Part shown: positions 28,643 through 37,766 of the stretch, piece after piece
Layout: each line of letters opens with the position of its first letter
How positions within the stretch are numbered: the stretch's first letter is position 1
DNA from: an uncultured Blautia sp.
GTDB taxonomy: Bacteria > Bacillota > Clostridia > Lachnospirales > Lachnospiraceae
Assembly (NCBI GenBank): GCA_946557785.1
Contig: CAMNTH010000012.1
Location: 25,002 to 89,001 of the forward strand
Length of the DNA stretch: 64,000 nucleotides
Reading direction: 5' to 3'
Notes under the pieces: model-generated
Databases searched by the model: none
What the model was told of the DNA's origin: nothing
What the model saw: only the letters and a program-made list of their open reading frames with translations
Made by a program: the position numbers and the translations under genes

Positions 28643-28855
28643 CTAATTCTCCTCGTCTTCCTCATAAGAAAAAATGTCTTCTACAGCAACTTCAAAAATT
28701 TTCGCAAGCTTCAGTGCCAGCGTTATCGAAGGTGAGTAATCCCCTCTCTCGATCAGGCTAATAGTCTGCCGGGAAACGCCGCTTCTTTTTCCCAGCTCAG
28801 ACTGGTTAATCCCTAGTCTTGCACGATGTTCCTTTAAACGATTGTTTAACGGCAA
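28643..28855 (-). CDS. Small XRE-family transcriptional regulator
   Basis: 70 residues, essentially only a Cro/C1-type helix-turn-helix: RARLGINQSELGKRSGVSRQTISLIERGDYSPS, then LALKLAKIFEVAVEDIF and an acidic tail. The start must be TTG 28853-28855, because an in-frame TAG immediately precedes it. Upstream there is no normal AGGAGG; an 11-G run ends eight bases before the TTG and may act as the ribosome site. Probably an autoregulator of the downstream DUF3169-NatAB genes. Confidence 0.9.
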   Translation of the reverse strand: MPLNNRLKEHRARLGINQSELGKRSGVSRQTISLIERGDYSPSITLALKLAKIFEVAVEDIFSYEEDEEN

Positions 28856-28863
28856 CTATCTTA

Positions 28864-28874
28864 CCCCCCCCCCC
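28864..28874 (-). repeat. Poly-G tract (11 G on the coding strand) at the ribosome-binding position
   Basis: Eleven consecutive C on the plus strand, read as GGGGGGGGGGG TAAGATAG then the TTG start of the XRE gene. It is the longest homopolymer I saw and lies where the Shine-Dalgarno sequence should be. Confidence 0.9.
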
Positions 28875-28955
28875 TAATTTTCTGACAATTTACTCTTTAG
28901 CATTTTTATTATCCTTTCTCCTTGGTTTATTGTATTTCAAGTATGACTTAATGCC

Positions 28956-29016
28956 TTGTCACTTTGACAACTTTCTTTGTCATTTTGACTATACCATTGA
29001 CAAAGAAAGTTGTCAA
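28956..29016 (-). promoter_or_regulatory. XRE operon promoter bracketed by a 19-bp inverted repeat
   Basis: Minus-strand TTGACA (29011-29016), 17-base spacer, TATAGT (28988-28993). A perfect 19-bp inverted repeat, arms TTGACAACTTTCTTTGTCA (28964-28982) and its complement (28998-29016), spans the -35 on one side and the start site on the other. A further TTGTCA-CTT-TGACAA dyad lies at 28956-28970. The repeated TTGTCA/TGACAA hexamers look like operators for the XRE protein. Confidence 0.75.
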
Positions 29017-29033
29017 TAGAAAAATATTATCAT

Positions 29034-29092
29034 ATAAAAAAACATAGCAGTAATTACTGCAGTCCTCAAGCAGCAATCCTTGCTATGTTTTT
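29034..29092 (-). terminator. Terminator of the argCJBD and Cys-rich protein operon
   Basis: Long stem on the minus strand, AAAAACATAGCA paired with TGCTATGTTTTT, with further partial pairing inside and a run of T at the end. It is 42 bases after the Cys-rich protein stop. Confidence 0.8.
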
Positions 29093-29133
29093 ATCAGCGC
29101 TCACAGTCCGGTATATCCCGGCTGCTGCCTCTG

Positions 29134-29310
29134 TCAGTCTTTTCTTTTTTTCTCTGCCGAAGAATCAGCCCTCTGATTGCACTGTCCCTGGCAATTCCGG
29201 CAGTCCCCTCCGCACTGAAGGGATTTGCCATTCTTTTTATTATGAACAATACTCCTGACTGCCAGCACTATCACAACAGTCAAAATCAATAATACCAAAA
29301 ACGTCCCCAT
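29134..29310 (-). CDS. FeoB-associated Cys-rich membrane protein (small)
   Basis: 58 residues from ATG 29310 to TGA 29134. One N-terminal helix (GTFLVLLILTVVIVLAV) is followed by a basic stretch and a Cys motif with Cys33, 37, 40 and 44 (CGGDCRNCQGQC), ending in Lys/Arg. This matches the FeoB-associated Cys-rich membrane proteins normally found after feoB. Here it begins three bases after the argD stop, before the operon terminator, so it is probably cotranscribed with the arginine genes. The ribosome site is weak, suggesting coupled translation. Role in iron uptake is inferred from the family only. Confidence 0.8.
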   Translation of the reverse strand: MGTFLVLLILTVVIVLAVRSIVHNKKNGKSLQCGGDCRNCQGQCNQRADSSAEKKRKD

Positions 29311-29313
29311 ATT

Positions 29314-30507
29314 TTATTCCAGGCAATCTTCCAGGATCTCCACCATCTCATCAATATGTTCCTTCTTGATGATCAGAGGCGGAACAAGACGCAGGACATT
29401 GTTTCCTGCTGAAATTACCACAAGTCCTTCCTCCAAAGCCCGGGATACAATATCTCCTACCGGCCGGCCGGCAATTACCAAGCCCTGCATAAATCCCCGT
29501 CCTCTTCTTTCGGATAAGCAGTCATACTTCTCCACCAGCTCATCCAGTTTCTTCTTGAAATATGGAGTCAGTTCTTTTACATGATTCAGGATCTTATCCT
29601 TTTCATAAATATCAAATACCTTGCTCACCGCTGCACATACCAGCGGATTTCCGCCATAGGTCGTCCCATGATCTCCAGGTACCAGAGATGCCCCGGCAGC
29701 CTTTTCCCCAAGGACAAATGCCCCTACAGGAACTCCGCAGCCAAGCGCCTTGGCACAGGTCATAATATCCGGAGCAATGCCATAAGACTGCCATGCAAAA
29801 TAAGAACCCGTACGTCCCATGCCGCACTGAATTTCGTCAAAGATCAAAAGAATATCCTTCTCATCACAAAGATCACGCAGTCCCTTTAAAAATGCAGGAT
29901 CCGCCGGATAAATACCGCCCTCTCCCTGTATAACCTCTGTAATAATAGCACAGGTTTTCTCATTGACAAGTGCCTTTACACTATCCAGATTATTAAAATC
30001 CGCAAACTTCACACCGCCTACCAATGGTTCAAAAGGTTCGCGATAATGGGCTGTTCCAGTCACAGAAAGGGCACCCATGCTCCTTCCATGGAAGGATTGG
30101 TTCATGGCAATGATCTCATGCCTGTCCGCCCTTCCGCTCTTGGTAAATGCATATTTTCTTGCTGCTTTTAAAGCACCTTCAATGGCCTCCGTCCCACTGT
30201 TCGTAAAAAAAGCCTTACTCATTCCGCTTGCTTTTACCAGTTTTCTTCCTGCCTCACTCATAGGTTCGTTATAATACAGATTGGAAATATGAGTCAGCTT
30301 ATCTATCTGGCTTTTCAGCGCTTCATCATACCCAGGATAATGATACCCAAGAGAATTTACAGCAATTCCTGCTGCAAAATCCAGGTATTTAATTCCATCC
30401 GTATCATAAAGATAGCATCCCTCACCCCGGTCAAAAACCACCGGAAAACGATTATACGTATGAAGAATGTTTGCTTCTGCTGCCTGCATCTGTTCATTCA
30501 TGTTCAT
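29314..30507 (-). CDS. argD: Acetylornithine aminotransferase
   Basis: 397 residues from ATG 30507 ([11 protein letters not shown]). Class III PLP aminotransferase with [15 protein letters not shown], the [12 protein letters not shown] motif and the Schiff-base Lys in [13 protein letters not shown]. It converts N-acetylglutamate semialdehyde to N-acetylornithine. A longer frame to 30642 lies inside argB and was rejected; the chosen start overlaps argB by 14 bases. The next codon pair (MNEQ, 30501) is also possible. Fourth gene of argCJBD. Confidence 0.95.
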   Translation of the reverse strand: MNMNEQMQAAEANILHTYNRFPVVFDRGEGCYLYDTDGIKYLDFAAGIAVNSLGYHYPGYDEALKSQIDKLTHISNLYYNEPMSEAGRKLVKASGMSKAFFTNSGTEAIEGALKAARKYAFTKSGRADRHEIIAMNQSFHGRSMGALSVTGTAHYREPFEPLVGGVKFADFNNLDSVKALVNEKTCAIITEVIQGEGGIYPADPAFLKGLRDLCDEKDILLIFDEIQCGMGRTGSYFAWQSYGIAPDIMTCAKALGCGVPVGAFVLGEKAAGASLVPGDHGTTYGGNPLVCAAVSKVFDIYEKDKILNHVKELTPYFKKKLDELVEKYDCLSERRGRGFMQGLVIAGRPVGDIVSRALEEGLVVISAGNNVLRLVPPLIIKKEHIDEMVEILEDCLE

Positions 30508-31390
30508 GGTAGTATTTTTCACCATCCTCTCGTAAAATAGCGGTACCGATACCTTTATTTGTAAATATTTCCAGCAACAGGCTATGAGGGATCCTTCCGT
30601 CCAGAATATGGACTCTGTTGACACCATGTTCAATGGCGTCAATGCAATTGCGCAGCTTTGGAATCATTCCGCCGCCTACATATCCCTCGGAAATCAGCTT
30701 CTCCGCATCCCTAACCTGAAGCTCTGAAATCAATGTGGAAGGATCATTCTGATCCTTATATACACCCTCAATATCCGATAAAAATGCCAGTTTTTCCGCA
30801 TTCACAGCTTCTGCGATAGCACAGGCTGCATCGTCTGCATTAATATTATAGCTTTCAAAATGATCGTCATATCCCACCGGAAAAATGATGGGCAGGAAAT
30901 CCTTTTCCAGAAGGTCATAAAGGATTTTGGGATTTACCGTTTCCACTTCTCCTACATATCCAATATCTTCTCCATTTGAAAGCTTTTTATGACATTTCAA
31001 AAGGCCGCCGTCCTTGCCGCTTATTCCCACAGCCTTCACTCCAAGGCTCTGTACCAGGGTTACCAGCTCCTTATTTACCTTAGCCAGAACCATTTCCGCG
31101 ATTTCCATGGTATCTTTATCTGTTACGCGCAGACCATTGACGAACTTCGCTTCCATGCCCACTTTTTCTACCCAGCGGCTGATTTCCTTACCTCCGCCAT
31201 GGACGATAATGGGTTTAAATCCTACTAGTTTTAAGAGTACCACATCCTTGATCACGTTTGCCTTCAGTTCTTCATCAAGCATGGCGCTTCCACCATATTT
31301 GACTATTACAATTTTACGATTAAAGCGCTGAATATACGGAAGGGCCTCAATGAGCACCTCTGCTTTTTCTAAATATTTATGATTCACCAT
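30494..31390 (-). CDS. argB: Acetylglutamate kinase
   Basis: 298 residues of the amino-acid kinase family: IVKYGGSAM near the N-terminus, [12 protein letters not shown] (substrate loop), [14 protein letters not shown], and [10 protein letters not shown] (nucleotide). It phosphorylates N-acetylglutamate, usually the arginine-inhibited step when a cyclic (ArgJ) pathway is used. It sits 40 bases after argJ and overlaps argD. Confidence 0.96.
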   Translation of the reverse strand: MVNHKYLEKAEVLIEALPYIQRFNRKIVIVKYGGSAMLDEELKANVIKDVVLLKLVGFKPIIVHGGGKEISRWVEKVGMEAKFVNGLRVTDKDTMEIAEMVLAKVNKELVTLVQSLGVKAVGISGKDGGLLKCHKKLSNGEDIGYVGEVETVNPKILYDLLEKDFLPIIFPVGYDDHFESYNINADDAACAIAEAVNAEKLAFLSDIEGVYKDQNDPSTLISELQVRDAEKLISEGYVGGGMIPKLRNCIDAIEHGVNRVHILDGRIPHSLLLEIFTNKGIGTAILREDGEKYYHEHE

Positions 31391-31430
31391 TTGTAAGACT
31401 CCTTTGGATCCTGCCTGTAATAAGGGCAGT

Positions 31431-32654
31431 TTATGAACGATAATCTGCGTTAATTTTCACATAATCATAAGTCAGGTCACAGCCCCATGCAGTCGCTTCA
31501 AAGCTGCCCATCTTTATATCTGCAATGGCAGTTACAGCATCCTCTGAAAGGATTTTTGTAGCTTCCTCTTCACTGTATCCGGTGGAAACGCCGTTCTCTA
31601 TAATCTTAATTTTCCCAGCCCTGCTTTCAAAATAAAGATCCACTTTTTCAGGATCGAACTGTGCGCCTGAATAGCCCATAGCGCAAAGTATTCTCCCCCA
31701 GTTGGCGTCATGTCCGTAAATCGCCGCCTTCGTAAGCGAAGAAGTTACCACAGATTTACTTAAAGTTACTGCCTGTTCTTTACTCTGTGCGCCTATGATC
31801 TTCACTTCAAAAAGAGCGGTTGCGCCTTCACCGTCACCTGCAATGCACTTTGCAAGAGTGGTATTTACATAGTTCAAAGCACCCTTAAATATTTGATAAT
31901 CTTCCCCTTTTTCTGTAATCTCAGGATTATCCGCAAGGCCATTTGCCAGAAGAAGCACCGTATCATTGGTAGAGGTATCTCCATCTACGGAAACCATATT
32001 ATAGGTATCCTTTACGTCTTCGCTCAAAGCCTCCTGAAGCATTTCTTTAGAAATTTTTGCGTCTGTAGTCACAAACCCAAGCATTGTGCACATGTTCGGG
32101 TGAATCATTCCTGAGCCCTTGCACATACCACCGATAGTAACTGTTTTTCCGCCGATCACCACCTGAACCGCCGCTTCTTTTTTCACAGTGTCTGTAGTCA
32201 TAATTGCCTTTGCAGCCTCTGTTCCGGCTGCAATCCCACCATCCAGTTTCTGTGCCATAGCCTTCACACCATTGGCGATCCTGTCAATGGGAAGCTGCAT
32301 TCCGATCACTCCTGTAGACGCCACAAGAACACTCATTGGCGAAATATTCAAAGCTTCCGCTGCCGCATCAGCAGTTTTTTTGCAGTAGCCATAACCCTCT
32401 TCTCCCGTACATGCATTGGCAATGCCGCTGTTGCAGACTACAGCCTGTGCAGATGGATAATAATAAACGATCTCCTGATCCCACTTAACAGGAGCTGCCT
32501 TTACAATATTTGTAGTAAAGGTTCCTGCTGCCAGGCAGGGAACTTCACTGTAGATCATAGCCATATCTGTCCGGTTCTTGTATTTAATTTCTGCCGCCTG
32601 TGCTGCTGCTCTGAATCCTTTTGCAGCAGTTACACCACCTGTAATTATTTCCAT
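31431..32654 (-). CDS. argJ: Bifunctional glutamate N-acetyltransferase/ornithine acetyltransferase
   Basis: 407 residues from ATG 32654, behind AGGAGG. The self-cleavage site is in [12 protein letters not shown] with nucleophile Thr190; Cys replaces the more usual Ala before it. The enzyme moves acetyl from acetylornithine to glutamate, closing the cycle, and may also make acetylglutamate from acetyl-CoA. Its presence explains why no argA or argE is needed here. Spaced 23 bases from argC. Confidence 0.95.
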   Translation of the reverse strand: MEIITGGVTAAKGFRAAAQAAEIKYKNRTDMAMIYSEVPCLAAGTFTTNIVKAAPVKWDQEIVYYYPSAQAVVCNSGIANACTGEEGYGYCKKTADAAAEALNISPMSVLVASTGVIGMQLPIDRIANGVKAMAQKLDGGIAAGTEAAKAIMTTDTVKKEAAVQVVIGGKTVTIGGMCKGSGMIHPNMCTMLGFVTTDAKISKEMLQEALSEDVKDTYNMVSVDGDTSTNDTVLLLANGLADNPEITEKGEDYQIFKGALNYVNTTLAKCIAGDGEGATALFEVKIIGAQSKEQAVTLSKSVVTSSLTKAAIYGHDANWGRILCAMGYSGAQFDPEKVDLYFESRAGKIKIIENGVSTGYSEEEATKILSEDAVTAIADIKMGSFEATAWGCDLTYDYVKINADYRS

Positions 32655-32677
32655 AATAGTCCTCCTGGTCAAAAAAA

Positions 32678-33718
32678 TCACGGCATCATAGGTATCTGCA
32701 AAAGCCCCTGTGCCTCATCAAAGCCAAACATCAGGTTCATATTCTGCACTGCCTGTCCCGCAGCACCTTTTACCAGATTATCAATGGCTCCCATCATGAT
32801 CACCCGTCTGGTTCTTGGATCAATTTTGAAATTCACATCCACATAATTACTGCCTTCCACAAACCTGGTCTGAGGGCATATATCCTTCTCCAAAACACGG
32901 ACAAATGTTTCTTTTTTATAGTATTTGTCATACGCTGCCTTTACCTCGTCATAGGTAACATCTTTCGTAAGTGATGCATAAGCAGTTACCAGGATTCCCC
33001 TGTTCATAGGTACCAAATGGGGGGTAAAATTAATCAGGATTTCCCTGCCGCAGGCATATCCAAGCTGATCCTCGATCTCCGGCGTATGCCTGTGGGAAGC
33101 CACGCCGTAGGCTTTGATATTTTCGTTTACTTCACAATAAAGGTTATCCACCTTGGCTCCTCTTCCCGCTCCCGAAGTTCCGGATTTGGCGTCAATAATA
33201 ATGGTAGAAGGGTCGATCATTCCCTCTTTCAGCAAGGGATAAATAGTTAATGTAGAACATGTAGGATAACATCCCGGATTGGCGATCAGCCTTGCGCCTT
33301 TTATATCTTCCCTGTTGATCTCGCAAAGTCCGTAAACCGCTTCCCCCACATACTGGGGCGCTTTATGCCGGATTCCATACCAGGCTTCATATTTTGCCAC
33401 ATCCTTAATACGAAAATCCGCACTCAGGTCGATAACCTTTGCTTTTGACAAAATCTCTTCATTGAGCAGAGATGCGCACAGCCCCTGCGGCGTTGCAGTA
33501 AAAATCACATCTACTTCGTCTGCCAGCGCAGCCATATTATCATCCATGCATTTTGCGTCTATAAGCTTAAAAAAATTCCGGTATACATCTGCATAGCTTT
33601 TATCAATGTAGCTTCTGGAACCATACCATACAACCTCCACGTCCTTATGTCCCAGCAGCAATCTTACAATTTCATTTCCGGCATAACCGGTAGCACCGAT
33701 AATTCCTGCTTTTATCAT
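32678..33718 (-). CDS. argC: N-acetyl-gamma-glutamyl-phosphate reductase
   Basis: 346 residues. The NAD(P)-binding start is IGATGYAGNEIVRLL, and the catalytic Cys lies in ANPGCYPTCSTL. It reduces acetylglutamyl phosphate to the semialdehyde. First gene of the argCJBD operon, with its promoter 36 bases upstream, divergent from argG. Start ATG 33718 follows AGGAGGAAGG. Confidence 0.96.
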   Translation of the reverse strand: MIKAGIIGATGYAGNEIVRLLLGHKDVEVVWYGSRSYIDKSYADVYRNFFKLIDAKCMDDNMAALADEVDVIFTATPQGLCASLLNEEILSKAKVIDLSADFRIKDVAKYEAWYGIRHKAPQYVGEAVYGLCEINREDIKGARLIANPGCYPTCSTLTIYPLLKEGMIDPSTIIIDAKSGTSGAGRGAKVDNLYCEVNENIKAYGVASHRHTPEIEDQLGYACGREILINFTPHLVPMNRGILVTAYASLTKDVTYDEVKAAYDKYYKKETFVRVLEKDICPQTRFVEGSNYVDVNFKIDPRTRRVIMMGAIDNLVKGAAGQAVQNMNLMFGFDEAQGLLQIPMMP

Positions 33719-33753
33719 TTTCCTTCCTCCTATTTATCCGTTGAGCTTTTAAG

Positions 33754-33782
33754 ATTATACATCTTCTCTGCATATTATGCAA
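33754..33782 (-). promoter_or_regulatory. Promoter for argCJBD
   Basis: Minus-strand TTGCAT (33777-33782), 17-base spacer, perfect TATAAT (33754-33759). A TGCATAATATGCA palindrome covers the -35. Confidence 0.75.
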
Positions 33783-33853
33783 CATCTTTTTCAGGTTCCT
33801 TCAGGGAGAGTTTCTGTTTATTGTAAATTTTTATTTATTCTTTCTTATTTATT

Positions 33854-33872
33854 GATGTATTTTTATGCAAAT
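33854..33872. promoter_or_regulatory. Candidate ARG box (ArgR/AhrC operator)
   Basis: GATGTATTTTTATGCAAAT matches the Bacillus ARG box pattern CATGAATAAAAATKCAAKT closely when A/T positions are treated alike. It lies between the divergent argC and argG promoters. A weaker copy (TGCATATTTATAAA) overlaps the argG -35 at 33902-33915. No argR gene is in the window. Confidence 0.6.
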
Positions 33873-33900
33873 TTTCTTCTCATTATTTTCAAATTCACTA

Positions 33901-33929
33901 TTGCATATTTATAAAAAATGTTGTATATT
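33901..33929 (+). promoter_or_regulatory. Promoter for argG
   Basis: TTGCAT (33901-33906), 17-base spacer, TATATT (33924-33929), giving a leader of about 165 bases. Confidence 0.65.
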
Positions 33930-33938
33930 AACCCATGT

Positions 33939-34066
33939 CGGCAGAAACCATACAAACAACAGTCTGCCGTCAGCCTTAGATATTGCTGCTGGGACTTTTG
34001 ACTCCAGCACATTATTATCAGCTATATATCATATCAAATATCACCGTTCCTGCCAATAGGCAGAAC
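33939..34066 (+). promoter_or_regulatory. Structured argG leader with three hairpins
   Basis: The 382-base argC-argG gap holds three stems in the argG leader: CGGCAGA/TCTGCCG (33939-33969), TGCTGG/CCAGCA (33987-34009) and GTTCCTGCC/GGCAGAAC with one bulged C (34046-34066). No T-run follows any of them, so classical attenuation is not obvious. I do not recognise a known riboswitch or T-box. Confidence 0.5.
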
Positions 34067-34100
34067 GATAAAAATGCAGAAATTCAGGAGGAAATCAATT

Positions 34101-35327
34101 ATGAAAGAAAAAGTAATCTTAGCGTATTCAGGCGGGCTTGACACTACAGCCTTGATCCCATGGCTGAAAGAAACTTTTGATTATGAAGTAATCTGCTGCT
34201 GCATTAACTGCGGCCAGGGCAGCGAGCTGGAGGGACTGGATGAAAGGGCAAAGCTTTCCGGCGCTGCAAAATTATACATTGAGGATATTGTTGATGAATT
34301 CTGCGATGAATACATTATGCCATGTGTAAAAGCAGGAGCTGTATACGAACATAAATATCTTCTGGGAACCTCTATGGCACGTCCCATTATCGCCAAGACC
34401 CTGGTAGAAATCGCACGCAAGGAAGGCGCATCTGCAATCTGCCACGGCGCAACAGGAAAAGGAAACGACCAGATCCGTTTCGAGCTTGGGATCAAGGCAC
34501 TTGCTCCTGACCTGAAGATCATTGCTCCATGGCGTATGACAGATGTATGGACAATGCAGTCCCGAGAAGATGAAATTGCATTCTGCCAGGCACACGGTAT
34601 CAATCTTCCTTTTGATGCAAGCCACAGCTACAGCCGTGACCGCAATCTATGGCATATCAGCCACGAGGGTCTGGAGCTTGAAGATCCTTCTCTTGCACCA
34701 AACTATGATCACATGCTGGTCCTTGGCGTAACTCCCCAGAATGCTCCTGATAAGGAAACAGACGTTACCATCACCTTTGAAGCCGGCATTCCAAAGACTC
34801 TGAATGGAAAAGCAATGAAGGTTTCTGAAATCATCACAGAACTGAACCGTCTTGGAGGCGAAAACGGCATCGGTATTGTAGATATTGTGGAGAACCGGGT
34901 TGTTGGTATGAAATCCCGCGGCGTGTACGAAACCCCTGGCGGAACTATCCTCATGGAAGCTCACGAACAGCTGGAAGAGCTGACCCTGGATCGGGAAACC
35001 CTGGAAACCAAGAAAAAACTGGGCAGCCAGTTTGCACAGGTAGTATATGAAGGAAAATGGTTTACTCCTCTTCGTGAGGCACTTCAGGCATTTGTAGAGT
35101 CTACACAGAAATACGTAACCGGAGAAGTGAAGCTTAAACTTTACAAAGGCAATATCATCAAGGCAGGAACCACCTCTCCTTACAGCCTGTACAATGAATC
35201 TCTTGCATCCTTCACCACCGGAGATCTGTATGACCACCACGATGCAGACGGCTTCATCACCCTTTTCGGCCTGCCTCTGAAAGTTCGTGCAATGATGCTC
35301 AATGAAGTAAAAAAAACTGAGAAATAA
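34101..35327 (+). CDS. argG: Argininosuccinate synthase
   Basis: 408 residues from ATG 34101, behind AGGAGG. The N-type ATP pyrophosphatase loop AYSGGLDTT is at the N-terminus, with GKGNDQIRFE and SRDRNLWHISHEG further on. It joins citrulline and aspartate to argininosuccinate. It is divergent from argCJBD and stands alone; argH and argF are not in the window. Confidence 0.96.
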   Translation: MKEKVILAYSGGLDTTALIPWLKETFDYEVICCCINCGQGSELEGLDERAKLSGAAKLYIEDIVDEFCDEYIMPCVKAGAVYEHKYLLGTSMARPIIAKTLVEIARKEGASAICHGATGKGNDQIRFELGIKALAPDLKIIAPWRMTDVWTMQSREDEIAFCQAHGINLPFDASHSYSRDRNLWHISHEGLELEDPSLAPNYDHMLVLGVTPQNAPDKETDVTITFEAGIPKTLNGKAMKVSEIITELNRLGGENGIGIVDIVENRVVGMKSRGVYETPGGTILMEAHEQLEELTLDRETLETKKKLGSQFAQVVYEGKWFTPLREALQAFVESTQKYVTGEVKLKLYKGNIIKAGTTSPYSLYNESLASFTTGDLYDHHDADGFITLFGLPLKVRAMMLNEVKKTEK

Positions 35328-35346
35328 TTTATCCTATACAGAAAAA

Positions 35347-35395
35347 AGGCCGCCTGCCAAAAGGAACTGCAACCTCCTGACAGGCGGCTTTTTAT
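35347..35395 (+). terminator. Bidirectional terminator between argG and the ABC operon
   Basis: GCCGCCTG (35349-35356) pairs with CAGGCGGC (35381-35388), followed by five T on the plus strand and six T on the minus strand. It serves both convergent units. Confidence 0.9.
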
Positions 35396-36603
35396 TATTG
35401 TTCAATTTCTGTCTTTACTGTACCGAAGGATTCCTCAGCCTGCTGCTGATACTTGTTGACCACAAGATAAATGCAGAACAGGGCTGCTGCAAACCCTGCC
35501 TGAATCAAAATCCCCTCATATACAGGTTTTAAGTTTTCCCACTGAAAACCCGTCATGCTGCTGATTCTCCCTTCATTTTGTTCATACCAGTAAATGGGGA
35601 TTAATTTGGACACCTTCAAAATCCCCTCCCCCATCATCTCCAGGGGCACAAATACGCCGCTTAAAAAGCTCATAGCCAACGCCACGATGTTGGTTGCAAA
35701 ATGCAGGACATTTTCGTTGCTGATAAATGCGCTGCAAAGAAGAGCCACGGAAATTGCCACTGCCAAAACCGCAAGGCTGTTTCCCAGGTACAGCAGGAGC
35801 ACGCGGAAATCCAGCTCCTGAATATCATTTATCGTAGCGGCTCCGCCCATAAGATGCAGAAGAATCCACACTCCTATTCCTACTACAAGGGCATACAGTA
35901 ATTTTCCCATAGCGAAAACAGTTGGCTTAACAGGACTGCAAAGATTTCTCATTCGTATTTCCGTCTTCCGGAATACAGTAAATACGATGCCCACTCCTGA
36001 AATACACTCCAAAAGCAAAATATAAGGCAAAAACCTCTGAAACAGCCGGATATTTTCCCCTACCGCCGCCCCATCCATATACTTGCGTACTGTCACTTCC
36101 GTTTTTCGCTCCATAGAAGCGACAGCTGCCTCAGCAGTCTCTTCCTCTGACATCTTCCCCGTGGTCTGATACATACGCATCAAAGACAGATACTGCTCTG
36201 CTGCAGATCGAAGATAATATCCAGTAGTAGATGACGGCCACTGCCACATTTCAAGGGCAGCATCTTTCCCCTCCCGTAAGCACTCACCATACCCCTTAGG
36301 AATTACAAAAATACAGTCTACAGCTCCGTAAAACCCGGCATCCATCATTGCTTCCTTAGAATCCTCAAGCTCTACAAATGTCCCCATCTCCTCTAAAACA
36401 AGGGCAAGTCCGTCAGCAGCAGCGCTGCTTCCATCTCTGTTGATCAATGTATATTTGGGTTTCTTAGCCGTAAAATCTCCATACATGGAGGAATCCCCTG
36501 TAAACATCATAGACAGGAGCAGCACAGCAAACACAATAAAATAAACCATCATGGTGAGCTTCCGTCTTTTCATAATCTTCATGCAAGCACTAAATACTCT
36601 CAT
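35395..36603 (-). CDS. ABC-2 permease, second subunit (LnrN-like)
   Basis: 402 residues. One N-terminal helix (MMVYFIVFAVLLLSMMF), a large extracytoplasmic segment, then about five helices in the C-terminal half (YILLLECISGVGIVFTVF onward). Start ATG 36603 follows AAGGAGG and overlaps the end of the first permease by 14 bases. With the ATPase and the divergent two-component system, the set resembles Bacillus LnrLMN-LnrJK (linearmycin resistance). Substrate here is unknown. Confidence 0.85.
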   Translation of the reverse strand: MRVFSACMKIMKRRKLTMMVYFIVFAVLLLSMMFTGDSSMYGDFTAKKPKYTLINRDGSSAAADGLALVLEEMGTFVELEDSKEAMMDAGFYGAVDCIFVIPKGYGECLREGKDAALEMWQWPSSTTGYYLRSAAEQYLSLMRMYQTTGKMSEEETAEAAVASMERKTEVTVRKYMDGAAVGENIRLFQRFLPYILLLECISGVGIVFTVFRKTEIRMRNLCSPVKPTVFAMGKLLYALVVGIGVWILLHLMGGAATINDIQELDFRVLLLYLGNSLAVLAVAISVALLCSAFISNENVLHFATNIVALAMSFLSGVFVPLEMMGEGILKVSKLIPIYWYEQNEGRISSMTGFQWENLKPVYEGILIQAGFAAALFCIYLVVNKYQQQAEESFGTVKTEIEQ

Positions 36604-37756
36604 ACTGTACCCTCCTTGTTGCCATCACGCAGATTCCCCCAAATACAGCCGTCATTCCAAGCAGTATCCCTATATTTTTGAAATATGAGGCATAGCCATC
36701 GTAATAATACAGGCAGTAAAATGCATCCGCAATTCTGGCGGCCGGATTGACCATGGCAAGCACCGGCATGTTTTGTTCCACAGCATAGCTGATTCCATCA
36801 ACCATCAAGCCTGCAAAAAAACAGCATAGCATGGAGATACCTACCAGCACGCCGCTTTTAAGTCCGCCCTTCCATTTGGACGGCAGTGCTATTACACTGC
36901 CGAAAGCAATACCGGTCATACTGCCTGCAAGTATGGTTCCCAGGGCTGCTCCAATGGAAGTGCCGAAACTGACCTTAAGAACAAGCAGCATATAGAAAAA
37001 GCTCACTGCCACGCATACAAACTGAACGGTTACAGCCCCCAGGTAAGATGCGCAGAATAATTTCCACCTGCTTCCCGGAGACAGGGTATTCCTTGCCCCC
37101 TGAGGTGACAGGTTTGCCTGGAGATTTTCCACCACTACCAGACCATGGAAGCCTCCGTACAGGCAGATCATTGCCAGAAGGGCATAATAATAAGTTACCG
37201 TTGCAGAAGGCTTCCTGCCTGTCAGATTCAAATCCCGGATAAATTCTTCTTCGAAATCAAATGTCTCACCGTTAATTCCCGCTGTCATGCCTGAAAGCTT
37301 CAGGGCAGTAACCGGATCCTTTTTGGCAATGGTTACAATGGTATCCTTTATTTGTATATAACGATCCAGCAGATTTTTCAGGATGGTCTGGTAAATTCCG
37401 TTCTCCTTCACAAAAAGCCTGGGTTCATTTTTTTCTACAGAAATATAGCCTTGCACCTCCCCCGTTTCCAAAAGGGCATCCGCTTCCTTTTCCTCTGATA
37501 CCCAGAAAATATCCAGCATGGCCTCATCCCCTGCGGAAACCTCTTCCAGCATCTGAACAAGATACACTTCCGCCTCCATAGGCTGATCCTTTACCACTGC
37601 CGTAGGGATGGAATGAAAAGTCATATCCTCCTCAACAGACTGCAGGGTAAAATAAAACAGGGTGGAAAGAAGGATGGGAAACAGCAGCGTCCAGCCGATC
37701 ATATCCTTGCTTCTCACTGATCTTAAAATATACTTCCTGTAAATATTCCAAAACAT
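36590..37756 (-). CDS. ABC-2 permease, first subunit (LnrM-like)
   Basis: 388 residues from ATG 37756, with AAGGAGG upstream. Layout matches its partner: N-terminal helix (MIGWTLLFPILLSTLFYFTL), external domain of about 150 residues, then five or six helices from TVTYYYALLAMICLYGG. The two permeases are presumably a heterodimer. A longer frame runs back into the ATPase gene and was rejected. Confidence 0.85.
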   Translation of the reverse strand: MFWNIYRKYILRSVRSKDMIGWTLLFPILLSTLFYFTLQSVEEDMTFHSIPTAVVKDQPMEAEVYLVQMLEEVSAGDEAMLDIFWVSEEKEADALLETGEVQGYISVEKNEPRLFVKENGIYQTILKNLLDRYIQIKDTIVTIAKKDPVTALKLSGMTAGINGETFDFEEEFIRDLNLTGRKPSATVTYYYALLAMICLYGGFHGLVVVENLQANLSPQGARNTLSPGSRWKLFCASYLGAVTVQFVCVAVSFFYMLLVLKVSFGTSIGAALGTILAGSMTGIAFGSVIALPSKWKGGLKSGVLVGISMLCCFFAGLMVDGISYAVEQNMPVLAMVNPAARIADAFYCLYYYDGYASYFKNIGILLGMTAVFGGICVMATRRVQYESI

Positions 37757-37766
37757 AGGCGCCTCC

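Noticed and set aside
30508..30642. Longer N-terminus for ArgD
   Set aside because: The extension lies within argB in another frame and lacks similarity to aminotransferases.
33719..34100. T-box leader for arginine genes
   Set aside because: No T-box core sequence or specifier stem was recognised, and no T-run terminator follows the stems.
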